Source: Onthophagus taurus
Taxonomy: Eukaryota > Arthropoda > Insecta > Coleoptera > Scarabaeidae
DNA: 64,000 bases
Reading direction: 5' to 3'
NCBI RefSeq assembly: GCF_036711975.1
Contig: NW_027248939.1
Location: 372,001-436,000 of the forward strand
Shown here piece after piece: positions 20,692 to 31,767 of this stretch; position 1 is the stretch's first letter, and every line of letters begins with the position of its first letter. The translations under genes and the position numbers were made by a program. The notes under the pieces are model-generated. The model was not told where the DNA came from and searched no databases. It saw only the letters and a list, made by a program, of their open reading frames with translations.

Positions 20692-21813
20692 ATGGCGTGT
20701 TTAATTATATTTTTAACAGTAGCCATATTATTAGTAACATTGAAATTATATTGGAAATTAAATACCAAATGGAACAGGTCTTATAAATGCTTAGTTGGTA
20801 AAACAGTGTTAGTTACTGGTTCGAATACAGGTAAGAGATTTTGATTTTAATAACCCTCTATGGTTCCCTCACATATCTATAACAATAATTACATTGGTGA
20901 ATAATTATTTTGTAATATTTTAGGTATTGGTTATTACACAGCTTTAGATTTTGCAAAAAGAGGCGCAAAAGTAATATTAGCATGTAGAAATAAAATAAAA
21001 GGTGAAGAAGCTCAAAGGCAAATGATAAAAAAAAGTGGAAACGAAAATATTATATTAAAATTGATCGATTTGGAGTCATTTGAATCCGTTCGAAACTTTG
21101 CTAATGACTTCAATCAAAATGAAGAGCGTTTGGATATTTTAGTAAATAATGCTGCTACTTTAACCGGACTAGATTACATGACGAAAGATGGATTTCCAGT
21201 TATTATTCAAGTAAACCATTTATCGCCGTTTTTATTAACACATCTCTTATTACATAAATTGAAGAAATCAGGCTATAGCCGCATTGTAAACGTTGCATCT
21301 AATATGGTACAAGCGGGAAAGTTTCAACCGAAAAATCTCGGTCTTCCTCTAGATATATCGTATAAACGATATCGATCCAGTCAATATTACGCTGATTCGA
21401 AATTATGCAATGCTGTTTGCACGATAGAAATGGATAAACGACTCAAAGATACTAATATTATTGTTAACGCACTTCATCCAGGTGTAATTGTAACTAATAT
21501 ATTCGATCACCTTCCTAAACTGTTTTGTACAATTGTCCACTCATTTAAATGGCTGTTTAAAGTATTTAGATTTAGACGGAATGTCAGAATTATTTAGTTA
21601 TCATTTATTTATTTTTAGACAATCGAAGAAGGTGCTCAAACAACATTATATGTTGCGCTTTCAGAAGATGCTGGGAAATCGGGAGGACGATTTTTTAATA
21701 ATTGCAAAGATGTGGGACATTATAAAAATGCTAAAGATCTAGATTTTGCACGTGAAGTTTACGAAAAATGTGAAAAATTAGTTGGTCTCCTGCCAGAAGA
21801 ACAAATTAAATAA
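20692..21813 (+). CDS. Short-chain dehydrogenase, retinol dehydrogenase 11/13-like
   Basis: Three exons (20692-20830, 20924-21561, 21619-21813) encode about 323 residues. An N-terminal hydrophobic segment (residues 4-20) suggests a membrane anchor. Family motifs are in order: TGSNTGIG (42-49) for NAD(P) binding, NNA (121-123), a serine at about 172 in RIVNVASN, and the catalytic YADSK (202-206). A conserved C-terminal EEGAQTTLYVALSED block follows. Introns are 93 and 57 nt. I ended exon 2 at 21561 (AAA/GTATTT); a donor at 21583 would leave a 36-nt intron and add seven residues. I started at 20692 rather than 20602 because the earlier 30 residues lack family similarity. Members reduce or oxidise retinoids, steroids or other lipophilic alcohols at the ER or mitochondria; the substrate here is unknown. 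All exons are open. Confidence 0.88.
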
Positions 21814-22318
21814 TAAATAAATAAAATTATTAAATAAAGTAATCTTGAAAAGTGTAGAAAATCTTAAATATTTTTAGCAAAAAGATATTCATTAAAAAAA
21901 GTTTTTATAATTGACATTTATAAATACTTTAATAAACAAGATACTTTCTTTGTTATTGCCATAATATATAGTAAATTATTTCAATTCGAAGTTAAGTCAA
22001 TAAAAAAATTTTTAAATAACTTTTTTATTGCTTTATGCAATACCCCATTATTGGTTTCAAAACTGTACATTCATAAAATGTGTCAACTATACGATTTAAC
22101 AATCACTACAGCCATTAAAATATAGTAATTTGTGGATGTATCCGGAATGTATGTTGCAAGTTACTGAATAAAGCAATACAAGAATTCTTATTCTGTATTT
22201 AAGTTCATTTTCAAGATTCTTTTTCATTTACGTGTAATTAATTTCAGACAATTAGTTCATTCACTACTGTTTACTGATGCCTTACATTATAAAAATATAT
22301 AAATAAAAATAAAATTCG
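21814..22318. other. Dehydrogenase 3' region, no further gene
   Basis: Overlapping AATAAATAAATAAA signals at 21812-21839 probably end the dehydrogenase transcript. The rest is AT-rich without open frames. Confidence 0.5.
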
Positions 22319-22432
22319 ATTAAAAATTGCGTTAAGAATTGATGTGTCATGCAAGTTATTGTCGTTGTTGTCATGCAAATTGTTGTCGACAATAACTTGC
22401 ATGACACATCAATTCTTAACGCAATTTTTAAT
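22319..22432. repeat. Perfect 46-bp hairpin
   Basis: Bases 22319-22364 and 22387-22432 are exact reverse complements around a 22-nt loop. The arm includes ATTGCGTTAAGAATTGATGT. The loop partly repeats the arm (GTCATGCAAATTGTTGT), suggesting local inverted duplication. Confidence 0.85.
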
Positions 22433-22539
22433 CCTCTTCAATTATAATTAAACAAAACTCTCTGCGTAGTTCATTAGTACAAATAAAAAAAAGAAATACC
22501 AAATGTTTCATTCTATAGGACACTTTTGTAACAAAATGA

Positions 22540-22625
22540 CGTAATCTCCTGAAGGTGCTGTAAATATATAGCGAAACCGGTTGAGAGAAAATTTAAATAA
22601 AAATCCAGTTAAGTGCAAAAACGAA
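22540..22625 (+). repeat. Penelope-like 3' tail
   Basis: The sequence ATAGCGAAACCGGTTGAG followed by AATAAAAATCCAGTTAAG resembles the GAAACCGGT-AATAAA tails of the Penelope copies in this window. No coding part is attached. Confidence 0.5.
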
Positions 22626-23384
22626 TTTTATTTATTAGACATAAAATGGAAAAAAAATCATCAAACAACATAAAAATATATATTCACAATTACCAAAACT
22701 TTTCAAAAGGGACGATAAATTTTCCATATAAACCTAAGAAATTTGAAGATAATTACAATCTACAATTCAAGGACTTAAAGGAATGAACTTCGCTAACTTT
22801 TCTTTCTATACGATCGACTTCTAAACTTTCTCGAGGATGTTCTGGGGTTTACAATTTTTTAGAGTATATTCGAAAAATGAAATAATGAAGATTATTTATA
22901 AAATTAATATCTCAAGAACTATAACGTATTTTAAAAAATCGCTTCTATAGTTAGTAAGCTTATAATTTAAATTATTCAGAAGTATCCAGTTTATTCCGAA
23001 TAATAAGAAAATGTCTCATCATGTTTAAATTATTAAGTTTTAAAATTAATATCTCAAGAACTAAAAGATATTTTCAAAATCCGCTTCTTTTATTAGCAAG
23101 TTTATAGAACGTAAAACAAATGCTCATTATTTCATAATCGGAAGTGTTTTGCGATCGTGCGTCAAGTGTTTTATTTTACGCTTTATAAATCGTTTATAGA
23201 TGACATAAATAATGTAATAATATTGTAAATATTGATAATATAAATATATTAATAATATAAATCATACACGCGATTTATAACAATAAATAACAATTCAGCA
23301 ATTCGTAATTGCTGTTATTACGAAGTAAGTAAATCAATAAAAACAATTAAGAAATAAAAACAAACAATTAAGTGGGTTAATAAC
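22626..23384. other. No gene; direct repeat and LINE leader
   Basis: The block TTAATATCTCAAGAACTA occurs at about 22908 and 23046 followed by similar 60-bp segments, so there is a degenerate direct repeat of about 138 bp. From about 23110 the sequence may be the 5' leader of the jockey-type LINE. Confidence 0.45.
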
Positions 23385-24535
23385 ATGGAAAAGTTTACTC
23401 CAAAAATGGATATGGAATTCTCCGAACATTCCGCCGAACTTCAAAAAGAAATCGAACAAATAAAGGAGCAACGCACTAAAGATGAAGCTGCTCTTCAGAA
23501 ACAGATAGATGACCTGAGGGGAATTATAGAAGGTCTAAAAGCCCAACAAATCTTAACCCTCCAGTAACCACTAAAGTGGTGTATACCACAGACGAAAATG
23601 AGTTAACTTTGGAGACTGACTGGATAATAAAACAAGCTAAAAGAAACAAAAAGAGTAAAACTGAAACCTCGTCATCTAAACTGTCTTCTGAAATTGAAAA
23701 CAAACCTGAAAAGCAACCCGTACAATCTGGCGCAAAAAACAAAACAAAGGTATTACTACCCCCAACAATATTAATTTATAATATCAAACAATATGATGAC
23801 ATTTATAAATTACATAAAAGCGTAATTAAAGATGGTTTTTTAACACCAGCGTTAAATAACGGCACAATAAAACTGAATCTTAATTCGGAAGAAAAGTACA
23901 AACACCAAAGGTGCTTGCTGAAAATAATTTGTCCTGGTCAACTTATGAAAATAAGTAAACTAGAAATCTGAAAGTGGTCGCTAAAAAGATGCATAAAAGC
24001 TGTGATGTTAATGATATCAAAGATGATCTATTGGAGCGCAAGTATAACATTTGTAAAGTAACGCAGATGTTAAAATACAAAACAAAAGAGACTCTTCCTT
24101 TATACATCTTGGAGTTTGCACCGTCAGAGGATGTAAAAAGAATTCATGAAATAACAAACATATTAGGAATGCGTGTCAAAATCGAAGAGTACAGAAAGCC
24201 AAAACAAATGCCCCAGTACAAACGGTGTCACGGTTGAAGTCACACCAAAGCTTACTGCCACAAAAATCCGAGATGTGTTAATGTGTTGGTGAACACTGGA
24301 CCGAATGCACTAAAGCCAAACAAATCCAGACTAAATGTTTCAACTGTGGAGAAAATCATCCAACTACCGAGGATGCATTGTGATTAAGGAACTACAAGCC
24401 AATAAGAAAATAGTAAATTCAAATAAAATAAAGCCAGGCGTCTCGTATGCCGAAAAAGCGAGTGGTGAAACTGCAGAGAAAACTGTAAGTACATTAATCG
24501 ATAAGAAGGCTGACAGTAAATGAGATCTAATACTA
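23385..24535 (+). pseudogene. Jockey-type ORF1 (gag-like)
   Basis: The start encodes a charged coiled coil (QKEIEQIKEQRTKDEAALQK). Then come a PPTILIYNI block, the PRE_C2HC domain (LPLYILEFAPSEDVKRIHEI), and cysteine knuckles (CVKCVGEHWTECT and CFNCGENHPTT). At least three breaks occur: a stop at 23565, and a stop or frameshift near 23970 and 24237. Confidence 0.8.
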
Positions 24536-24638
24536 GAAAAAATACTTCAACAAGAAGAAACAATAAAAACATTATATGCACGTCTAGATTTCATTGAAAG
24601 CAATTTAAACCAAGGAGCGATTCAAAAAAGAAATCAAA

Positions 24639-25542
24639 ATGTTTAAAAAGCAGCAACTAAAAATAATGCTGTGGAATTTCAATGGTGTTCGACAGCATCA
24701 AAACACACTACCAATAATACTTAAAAAAAACAATATTGATCTCCGAAACTCACTTTGCACGAGAATCGTATATAAACATTACAATATTTATCAGACAATT
24801 CACCCGAGTAGTGCGGCTCGAGGTGGAAGTGCAATTATTATTAAAAGGAATGTTGACCACTATTTGAACAATACAATTAGTACCGAACAACACCAAACTA
24901 CAGTGGTAAAAGTTCAAACCGCTAATGGCTTAATTTCTGTCGGAGCTTACCACCGAGAGATAATCTCAAAAGAGAAGATTATCAGGAAATTCTACTACAT
25001 CTCGACAACAAATTTATACTTGGAGGAGACTTTAATGCAAAACATATGTCTTGGGGTTCTCGCTTGACAAATACAAAAGGAAAAGAACTGAACCATGCAA
25101 TAGAGGCCCTAAATTGTGAGGTGCTCTCCACCGGGAAGCCAACTTACTGGCCAACGAAGGCTTTCACGGCCGGTGCTAATTGAACTAAAATTAGAACGAA
25201 AACTAGAACTAACACTAGAAGTTCGAACCAGTTTCTGAAGAATGTTGCAACATGGCATCCGAAACGTCAAACCTTTTCTTAAAAGACGCACGGCAAAACC
25301 CGAAAGTTTCTAGTGTTAGTTCTAGTTTTAGTTCTAATTTTAGTTCAGATAGAAGTCAAATTCCGGACCTGCTTGATTTTGTTATTACGAAAAATGTATC
25401 GCTTAATTTCGTAAACATAGAAGAAGAGTTAGCGCTGTACTCAGATCACTCACCAGTAATTATTACTCTAAATAACAAAGTATGTAACAAAGAACTCCTT
25501 TTATCGCTATCTAATAAATTCACTAATTGGAATCTATTTTAA
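24639..25542 (+). pseudogene. Jockey-type ORF2 endonuclease
   Basis: Encodes LKIMLWNFNGVRQHQN at the start of an AP-like endonuclease, SSAARGGSAIIIKRNV, and, in another frame, GGDFNAKHMSWGSR with the DFN motif. After a 194-bp insertion it continues with RSQIPDLLDFVITKNVS and YSDHSPVIITL. Frameshifts near 24745 and 25015 plus the insertion inactivate it. Confidence 0.8.
25154..25347. mobile_element. Short inverted-repeat element, copy A
   Basis: Starts ACGAAGGCTTTCACGGCCGG. Near-terminal inverted repeats are TGAACTAAAATTAGAAC on the left and GTTCTAATTTTAGTTCA on the right, each followed inward by CTAGAACTAACACTAGAA-like sequence. A second copy lies at 57495-57723. It splits the LINE endonuclease between the PTYWPT and RSQIPDLL blocks, proving insertion. 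Confidence 0.75.
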
Positions 25543-25602
25543 CAAACATTAGATAATAAAATTCATCTTAATGCTCTTATGAAAACAAATGAAGACATTG
25601 AC

Positions 25603-25832
25603 TGTTGTGTTCTGTATGCTATTTATTTTGAAATGAACTGTATTTCTTTATTTTCTTGTTTTTAATTAAGTGACATTCGCAGATTTAGGTTTTTGTCTAA
25701 AGAATAACTAAAACGCACCTAACACCCTTTCTCATTCGACAGGAAGTGTCCATTTTTATTTCGCTGCCAACTTACAACTTAAAAATAACCAAATATTACT
25801 TTAAATCAAAAAAAACAAAAACACCAGACAGA
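25603..25832. mobile_element. 230-bp insertion with 8-bp target duplication
   Basis: ACATTGAC flanks both sides (25595-25602 and 25833-25840), and the LINE frame resumes after it (EVQKFLKDIQNAAWAS). Eight-base duplications are typical of hAT elements. The ends (TGTTGTGTTCTG and CACCAGACAGAA) show only weak inversion. Confidence 0.6.
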
Positions 25833-25984
25833 ACATTGACAATGAAGTACAAAAGTTCTTAAAAGACATACAAAACGCAGCCTGGGCCTCAACACCAATT
25901 TTAACACCAAAACCTAAATCTAATATTTATCCTAAATTAGAGACAAAATTGCAGAAAAACGGAAAGCAGCAAGGGGCCCAATGG

Positions 25985-26054
25985 GGCCCTAAGTGTGGCG
26001 TGCGGTTTTGCATGCACTCCCCAATCCATACATACACATACAACGGAAAGCAGG
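25985..26054 (-). mobile_element. Very short LINE 3' end with 11-bp target duplication
   Basis: ACGGAAAGCAG occurs at about 25959-25969 and again at 26044-26054. The sequence between matches the reverse complement of the 3' end of the R1/LOA-like LINE at 6961-7030, ending in a CATAC-rich tail. It is a complete but only about 74-bp, severely 5'-truncated LINE insertion. Confidence 0.75.
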
Positions 26055-26304
26055 AAAGAAATGGAAAACCAATTGAATTCCTAGTGATAAAACTAAATTA
26101 AATAAAATAATAGCCGAATTAAGAGCATTAACAGATAGCAACAAAGATAATAATATTCAAAATTACTTAAAAGACCTTACTGACGATGCCAGTACTGATT
26201 ATTCTGTAGAAGGTAATAAGAAAGCTTAAAATTCCAAAAATACGTACACCTCCAATTCGAAATAAAATGGAAATTGGGCTAACAGCAATCAAGAAAAAGT
26301 TAAT

Positions 26305-27316
26305 TTGTTTGCAGAACATCTGAAAGAAACTTTTACATACAGTCCAACAACTATGCTAAATAGTGTCCCTAGCGTAATTCAAAGTGATCAGCAGAGTAAT
26401 ATACCATGTGTAAAAATGAAAGAACTGTATTATGAAATACAAAAACTAAATATAAAGAAATCAGTAGGCTATGACTTAATTAATATAATAATAATATAAT
26501 AATAATATAGAAATATTGAAACATCTACCAAAACGGGCGATTACAAAACTACTACATATAATTAATGTTGCTTTTAAGCAGAAATACTTCCCAAGCATAT
26601 GGAAAGTTGCTGAAATAATAATGATACCAAACCCTGGTAAACCCCCCACCGATGTTACATCATATAGGCCAATCTCATTATTACCCTTACTATCAAAACT
26701 GCTTGAAGAATTACTATTAAAAAGACTAAATCCTGTCACAGAAGAAAAAGCCCTAACACCAACACATCAATTTAATAATTAAAATAAAGTCTGCTCCGCC
26801 GTATTTCTGGATGTTGCACAAGCTTTCGACAAAGTCTGGTTAGATGGTTTAAATTACAAACTAGACCAAATACTACCATCAACGTATAGTCATCAACTAT
26901 ACCATCTATACCATTAACTATTAAAATTGTATCTTTCTGATCGATATCTTAGAGTAAAATACGAAAACGCTTATTCACCACCACATGAAATACGAGCCGG
27001 AGTTCCTCAAGGAAGTGTGCGTGGCCCAACACTGTACTTACTCTACACATTCGACCTTCCTCAGGTACCAGAAACTTTAACAGCTGCATTCACAGATGAC
27101 ACAGTAATCTTGGCTGTTGCAGAAAATGAAGTAGTTGCAGCAAATAAGTTACAATTGGCCTTAAATTCAATTGAAAACTGGACCAAAGGATGGCTAATAA
27201 AACTAAATAGAAATAAATCGACATACATAAACTTTACTTATAAGAATGTAAACTATGTCCCAATACACATAAATGACAATACAGTCCCTTACGCCGACAT
27301 CGCAAAATATTTCTGA
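26305..27316 (+). pseudogene. Jockey-type reverse transcriptase
   Basis: Blocks in three frames: YYEIQKLNIKKSVGYDLINI; IMIPNPGKPPTDVTSYRPIS then LLPLLSKLLEELLLKRL; AVFLDVAQAFDKVWLDGLNY; and RAGVPQGSVRGPTLY with AAFTDDTVILAVAENEVVA. The catalytic motif reads FTDD instead of the usual FADD/YADD. Stops near 26499 and 26780 and a frameshift near 26915 break the gene. Confidence 0.8.
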
Positions 27317-27563
27317 GCTGGAAGTACATACTGATGCTAGTAAGGTAGGTGTTGCTGGAATTTTAATGCAGACGTTACAAAGGACCTTACGTTATCCATA
27401 AAGTTTTACTAAACGATAGATACGAGTTGAATGATATACCTGGAGCACCAAGAAGTCAAAAACCTTATCATTCTGTTGTTGCATCCGACCGTATGAAGCC
27501 ATGGTGTCTCATGACAGATCTGGACGAAGAAGAAGATGAGTCGACAGACAGCGAAAAGAAATG
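27317..27563 (+). pseudogene. Ty3/gypsy RNase H and integrase C-terminus, joined by deletion
   Basis: The segment begins SELEVHTDASKVGVAGILMQ, the first RNase H motif of Ty3/gypsy pol. After a frame change it jumps to YVIHKVLLNDRYELNDIPGA and DRMKPWCLMTDLDEEEDEST before a stop, which is the integrase C-terminal end. Everything between is deleted. It abuts the 3' end of the jockey-type LINE. Confidence 0.7.
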
Positions 27564-27569
27564 AAGAAA

Positions 27570-28775
27570 TTATGTTATTATGTTATTATTACTTTGGTGT
27601 GTAATTTTATTGTACAAATAAGTAGGTCTTTCCTTAAGGACAACATTGCGGACAGTAGTGCTGCATGCGCCAACCTTCTTGACTGCATATTTAATCAGAT
27701 CTCTTATACAAGAATTTTGTACTGTTTGAATTTTGTACTTAAGTGCATGGGATAAAACGGGTAATACAAACAATCAGCAAAGTTGAAATGCTATCGCATA
27801 GTAAATGTTTTGTTGTTTTATTTATGAATTCTCTGTTGGAATAAATATGCTTTAATACCACGTCTGTAAGCATTTGTTGATGTGTAAATCAAATTTTAAA
27901 TTTTCATCCAATAATTTTGGACCGATTTTTTAAATAATAGTTGTATATTATGTATCCTGATGTTAATTTAATCTTTTAATTCTCGAAGTGTTTTTGGACC
28001 AAATAAAATTAACTCCGTTTTCTTTGGGTTAATGCAAAGATCATGTCTATCGGAAAGCTTAACCAATCGATCCAAGTCCTTATTGATTTTGGCACATGCA
28101 ACATTTGTGTATCGTCAGCGTACCAATGTGCAGAGCAATGCCTCATTATATTCTTGAATTGACTTGTGTATATGCTATATAAGAGGAGAGATAGATCCCT
28201 GTGAATATCCGATTTTAAGCAGTGCAGAATAACAACCGTTCACTGCAACCTGCTGTACTCTGATTGATAAGTAGTCGATCAGGAGACACACTGCCGATTG
28301 ACTTAATCCAATATGGATTAAAATTGAAGATAAAAGTTTATGATTCATTCTGTCAAAAGCTAGAGTAATGAAGTAAACACAGCACGGTTACTTTACCGCT
28401 ATCAGATGCCCTCAGGATATCATCTACTAAGTTCAGCAGCGAGGTACAGCTATAACCCGCTCTAAAACCAGATTGCACTTCAGGCAACAATTCGTTTTTA
28501 TAAATATATTCCTTTAATTGTTCACATATAACTTTTTCCAACACCGGTAAAATGCTATCTTAAATCTGCAAAAGAGTCCGGATTTTTATTTTTGAGACGC
28601 GGTATTATTCTTCCCTTTTTCCATATGGCAGGGAATTTGCAGTTCAATATGCAACAATCACCTCCTTTAGGTGAAGAATCACATGAGGACAACAACTGTT
28701 AACTGTTAATATCAACTGTTTTGATATTAAGTCCATCTAGTCCAGTAGCATTGCTTTTTAGGGAATTGACAAGTA
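27570..28775 (-). pseudogene. CR1/jockey-like LINE reverse transcriptase
   Basis: From right to left on the minus strand: KSNATGLDGLNIKTVDI (about 28765), FPAIWKKGRIIPRLKNKNPD, PVLEKVICEQLKEYIYKNEL, LPEVQSGFRAGYSCTSLLN (28544-28353), then LAFDRMNHKLLSSILIHIGL, HWYADDTQMLH with the YADD motif, and a C-terminal region to 27570. Several frameshifts and stops occur. The upstream endonuclease-RT linker is displaced to 32300-32610 by later insertions. Confidence 0.75.
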
Positions 28776-28779
28776 CGCT

Positions 28780-29014
28780 TTTTGGGTACTTCAAGGCCCC
28801 TTGTGCATCCTCCTAACACTCCCTCTGGTTATATCGACCATAATAACCGATCGACCAATCCATAATCAGCGCAGAGGTAAATTACAATAAAACTTGCTTA
28901 GAGCTAAAACAGATTGTCTACTGTCGGTAAAGATTGTAAAGGTCTTACCTCTGTAATTGGAGCTAACAATGTAGTCAGCAGCAAATTTTATAGCGACTAA
29001 TTCCGCCTGCTTGA
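28780..29014 (-). pseudogene. R1/LOA-like LINE fragment, RNase H end and 3' region
   Basis: The minus strand encodes KQAELVAIKFAADYIVSSNY, then TFTIFTDSRQSVLALSKF, matching the RNase H of the LINE at 6961-10117. It continues to a 3' region similar to 7010-7060. The other half lies at 32063-32290, on the far side of the Transib element. Confidence 0.75.
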
Positions 29015-29624
29015 CGGTGCACTATGGAAAATTTGAGCCATTTGCTGATCATAAATGGGTTTTCCGAAAGTCGTGATTTATTTTTTCTTTAATTGAATCC
29101 TATAGTAAAAATGTCAAATTTTAATAATTAACATAAGTTTTATTTTTATATGACGTATTTAAGTAAAAAAAATTATCAAAGTTTATATGTCTCTGATTTC
29201 ACGTATTTCGGTTACTTTTGTCGTGATCTTTAAAGACTGCTAATGTAAAGTTTTAGTGTAAAACCTATATAACGTCATATCTTCTCAAAAAGCTTGTTTA
29301 ATGGAGAACCTAATTCAGGTATCAATAAGTAATTTCATGGTTGTATTTTAATAATAAACGTGGGATTATCCGATGACATCAATTTCGAGATTTTTTTTAA
29401 CTTTGGCTGGAGTTTTAGCAGTTAGCGATGCTCTAAAATACATATAATTTTAAAGACTAGTTATTTCTTTAAAACATATAAAAAAAATTAGCTGCCAACA
29501 TTTGCCTATTTAGAAGTTATGAGCAGAAAACTAAGAGAGTCCACGTCACGCATGGACGTGTTATTTTTATTTACTGACGACATACATAGCTTAAATGCAA
29601 TATTGCTTTTCTTAAGTTAGGTAG

Positions 29625-30590
29625 TTTAAACTTGGCATACAGAACTATTAGATTAATTGACGAAGAAACTGGTAAGGTAGTGTGGCAAAATCCTGTTCCC
29701 TCTTCTGTGCGGTTTTGTCGACCAATTTTAATCGAGTTTTCTAAAGAGATTCCCGAGAAAACAAAAGCCGTTGTGGATAATATACAAAGCCAAATTGATA
29801 GTTTGAGTCCATCGGTAATTACAAAGCAAGGAAAAGCAATACAAATCAAACATGATATGTTTCTCACCATGATAGATGGAAAAGTTGCCCAAATAATAAC
29901 AAGTACACCTTCATGTTCCACATGTACTATTTGCGGTGCTAATCCACGGCAAATGAATAATTTAGAAAAGGTGGCAGCAAGACCAGAAAATGATAACGCA
30001 TTTCGCTATGGTTTATCAACACTACATGCCTGGATACGTTGCATGGAGATGATTTTACGCATATCATATAATCTACCCTTCCGAAAGTGGTCTGCTACTA
30101 CCGAAGAAAATAAAAAATTAAAAAAAGATAAGAAAGCTTTGGTCAAAGCAAATAAGTGGTAATACAAACGATTCTTTTATAATGCTTCTTCTTCAGCAGA
30201 AATTACCGGTGTCGATGAAATATTGATTAAGCGATTTTATATAATTCTTCAGGCGGTGTTATGGTAGATCCAGAAAAATTTGGAGAATATGCGATAGAAA
30301 CGGCAAAAATATACATTAAAAATTATGACTGACATTTTGCAATGTTACCTATTGGACAGCTATCAGAAAATGCACAGGAATCTCGAAATAAAGATTACAA
30401 AAAATGTAGATTACATCATGTACGAAAATGTTCTAGATATGTTACAAATGAAGATGTATTTCATACACTCGTTTATACATCAGACCCATACATAACGAAT
30501 ATTAGAAAACAGTGCATTAAAAATGTAAAGAAACTTGACGAAGAAACCCTAGATCTTTTAACACAGCATCACCTGGTTTCTGAAACTTGA
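29625..30590 (+). pseudogene. Transib transposase, partial
   Basis: The open frame 29632-30162 encodes LIDEETGKVVWQNPVPSS, then RFCRPILIEF, a TMIDGKVAQIIT block, CSTCTICGANPRQMNN with a Cys pair, and RYGLSTLHAWIRCMEMILRI. A short frame follows with AEITGVDEILIKRFYIILQ (about 30200-30250), then MVDPEKFGEYAIETAKIYIK. The last frame (30342-30590) encodes LPIGQLSENAQESRNKDYKK, the region around the final catalytic Glu in the RAG1/Transib core. A stop at 30162, a frameshift near 30255, and a deletion of about 20 residues before LPIGQL are visible. The N-terminal region with the first catalytic Asp is not recognisable in 29020-29620. Confidence 0.85.
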
Positions 30591-30948
30591 ACTAGTTGAA
30601 CAGTGTCAGGCAATGATGGAATAGTGGACGAGTTAAACATTATTATACATTGTATTATAATATTTATATCTCAGATAGAGATTATAATCTGTTAGGGTTT
30701 TTTCAAAAACAATATTACACTATAATATCGGTAATACTCATAAAAAGGTATTTTTTGTATTTTTTTTTTCTTAAACTCCATTATAATAACAAAACTAGAG
30801 TGCTCTACACTCGACTTTCTAACATTTTTATACGACTGAAAAATAAATTTTTGGAAAAATACCTTTCAACGGGCACTAAATTCAAAATAACTGTTGAATT
30901 TTTTTTTAACTCCCATATTCAAAATCGCATGTGGCGGTGATTTGTTAA

Positions 30949-31245
30949 GTAAAATACTACTTCCGATTTCATGATTTCAATGAAATTTTTTATCTATACG
31001 TTTTTCAAAGTTATAAAGGCTTATAAAAATTTTTAACTATTTATTTTACTAAATACCAGTTTATATGAAACAAATAGGTACAGGTTCAGGTAAAGTACTA
31101 CTTCCGGTTATGTGAGGTGGTAGAAATTTTGTATCTGACAGTTATTCATTCTTAATCAGATTTTTACAAAATTTTATTTGTTAATCTCTATTTGCAAGTT
31201 TATATGAAACAGTTTCAAAATCTGTTAAAGTAAACTGCTACTTCC
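30949..31245. repeat. About 140-bp subrepeats in the Transib element
   Basis: The motif TACTACTTCCG or GCTACTTCCGG recurs near 30955, 31096 and 31235, with similar flanks (GTTTATATGAAACA). Three degenerate units lie between the transposase and the right end. Confidence 0.5.
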
Positions 31246-31402
31246 GGTCGACCGATTTGTCCCAAAAGTTGGTAGATATCAACAGTCTTACTTTAATAAC
31301 CGCATATCGAATTTCATCGAAGTAGATAATTGCGTCTTTGAGTTATCGTGTTTACGAACGCACGTATATAATACATACTATATACTAACACATACATATG
31401 TA

Positions 31403-31767
31403 CAGGGTGTCCCAATTTCGATGTCCGCATAGGCCATCTCCGAAACTAAAAGAGATAGAAAAAAAGTAGCTTACATGTCATGATCTCGTTTTTCGAGAAA
31501 ATGCTAATGCCGAAAACTCCGAACAGCTATCGTCTTTTGTTTTCACCCTATCGGCAAAAACTGAAACTGAGTGAGATATTCGCGAATGTCGTTTTCGCAA
31601 AATTTTCAGTTTTTGCCGATAGGGCGAAAACAAAAGACGATAGCTATTCGGAGTTTTCGGCATTAGCATTTTCTCGAAAAACGAGATCATGACATGTAAG
31701 CTACTTTTTTTCTATCTCTTTTAGTTTCGGAGATAGCCTATGTGGACATCGAAATTGGGACACCTTG
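31403..31767. mobile_element. 365-bp near-palindromic MITE inside Transib
   Basis: The ends read CAGGGTGTCCCAATTTCGAT and its inverse, flanked by TA (31401-31402, 31768-31769). Almost the whole element is inverted about its centre, with a small asymmetry near 31570-31600. As a result the same 70-residue frame appears on both strands. Ends and TA duplication suggest a Tc1/mariner-type parent. Confidence 0.85.

Larger units (their letters stand above)
23385..27316 (+). mobile_element. Jockey-type LINE, broken
   Basis: ORF1 (coiled coil, PRE_C2HC region, zinc knuckles) at 23385-24535 is followed by an ORF2 with an endonuclease (24639-25540) and reverse transcriptase (26305-27316). Gene order and ORF1 type fit the jockey clade. 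Three small insertions (25154-25347, 25603-25832, 25985-26045), frameshifts and stops disable it. No 3' tail is seen because a Ty3/gypsy relic abuts. Confidence 0.8.

Noticed and set aside
31478-31692. Two identical 70-residue frames on opposite strands
   Set aside because: They arise because the MITE is palindromic. No start context or homology.
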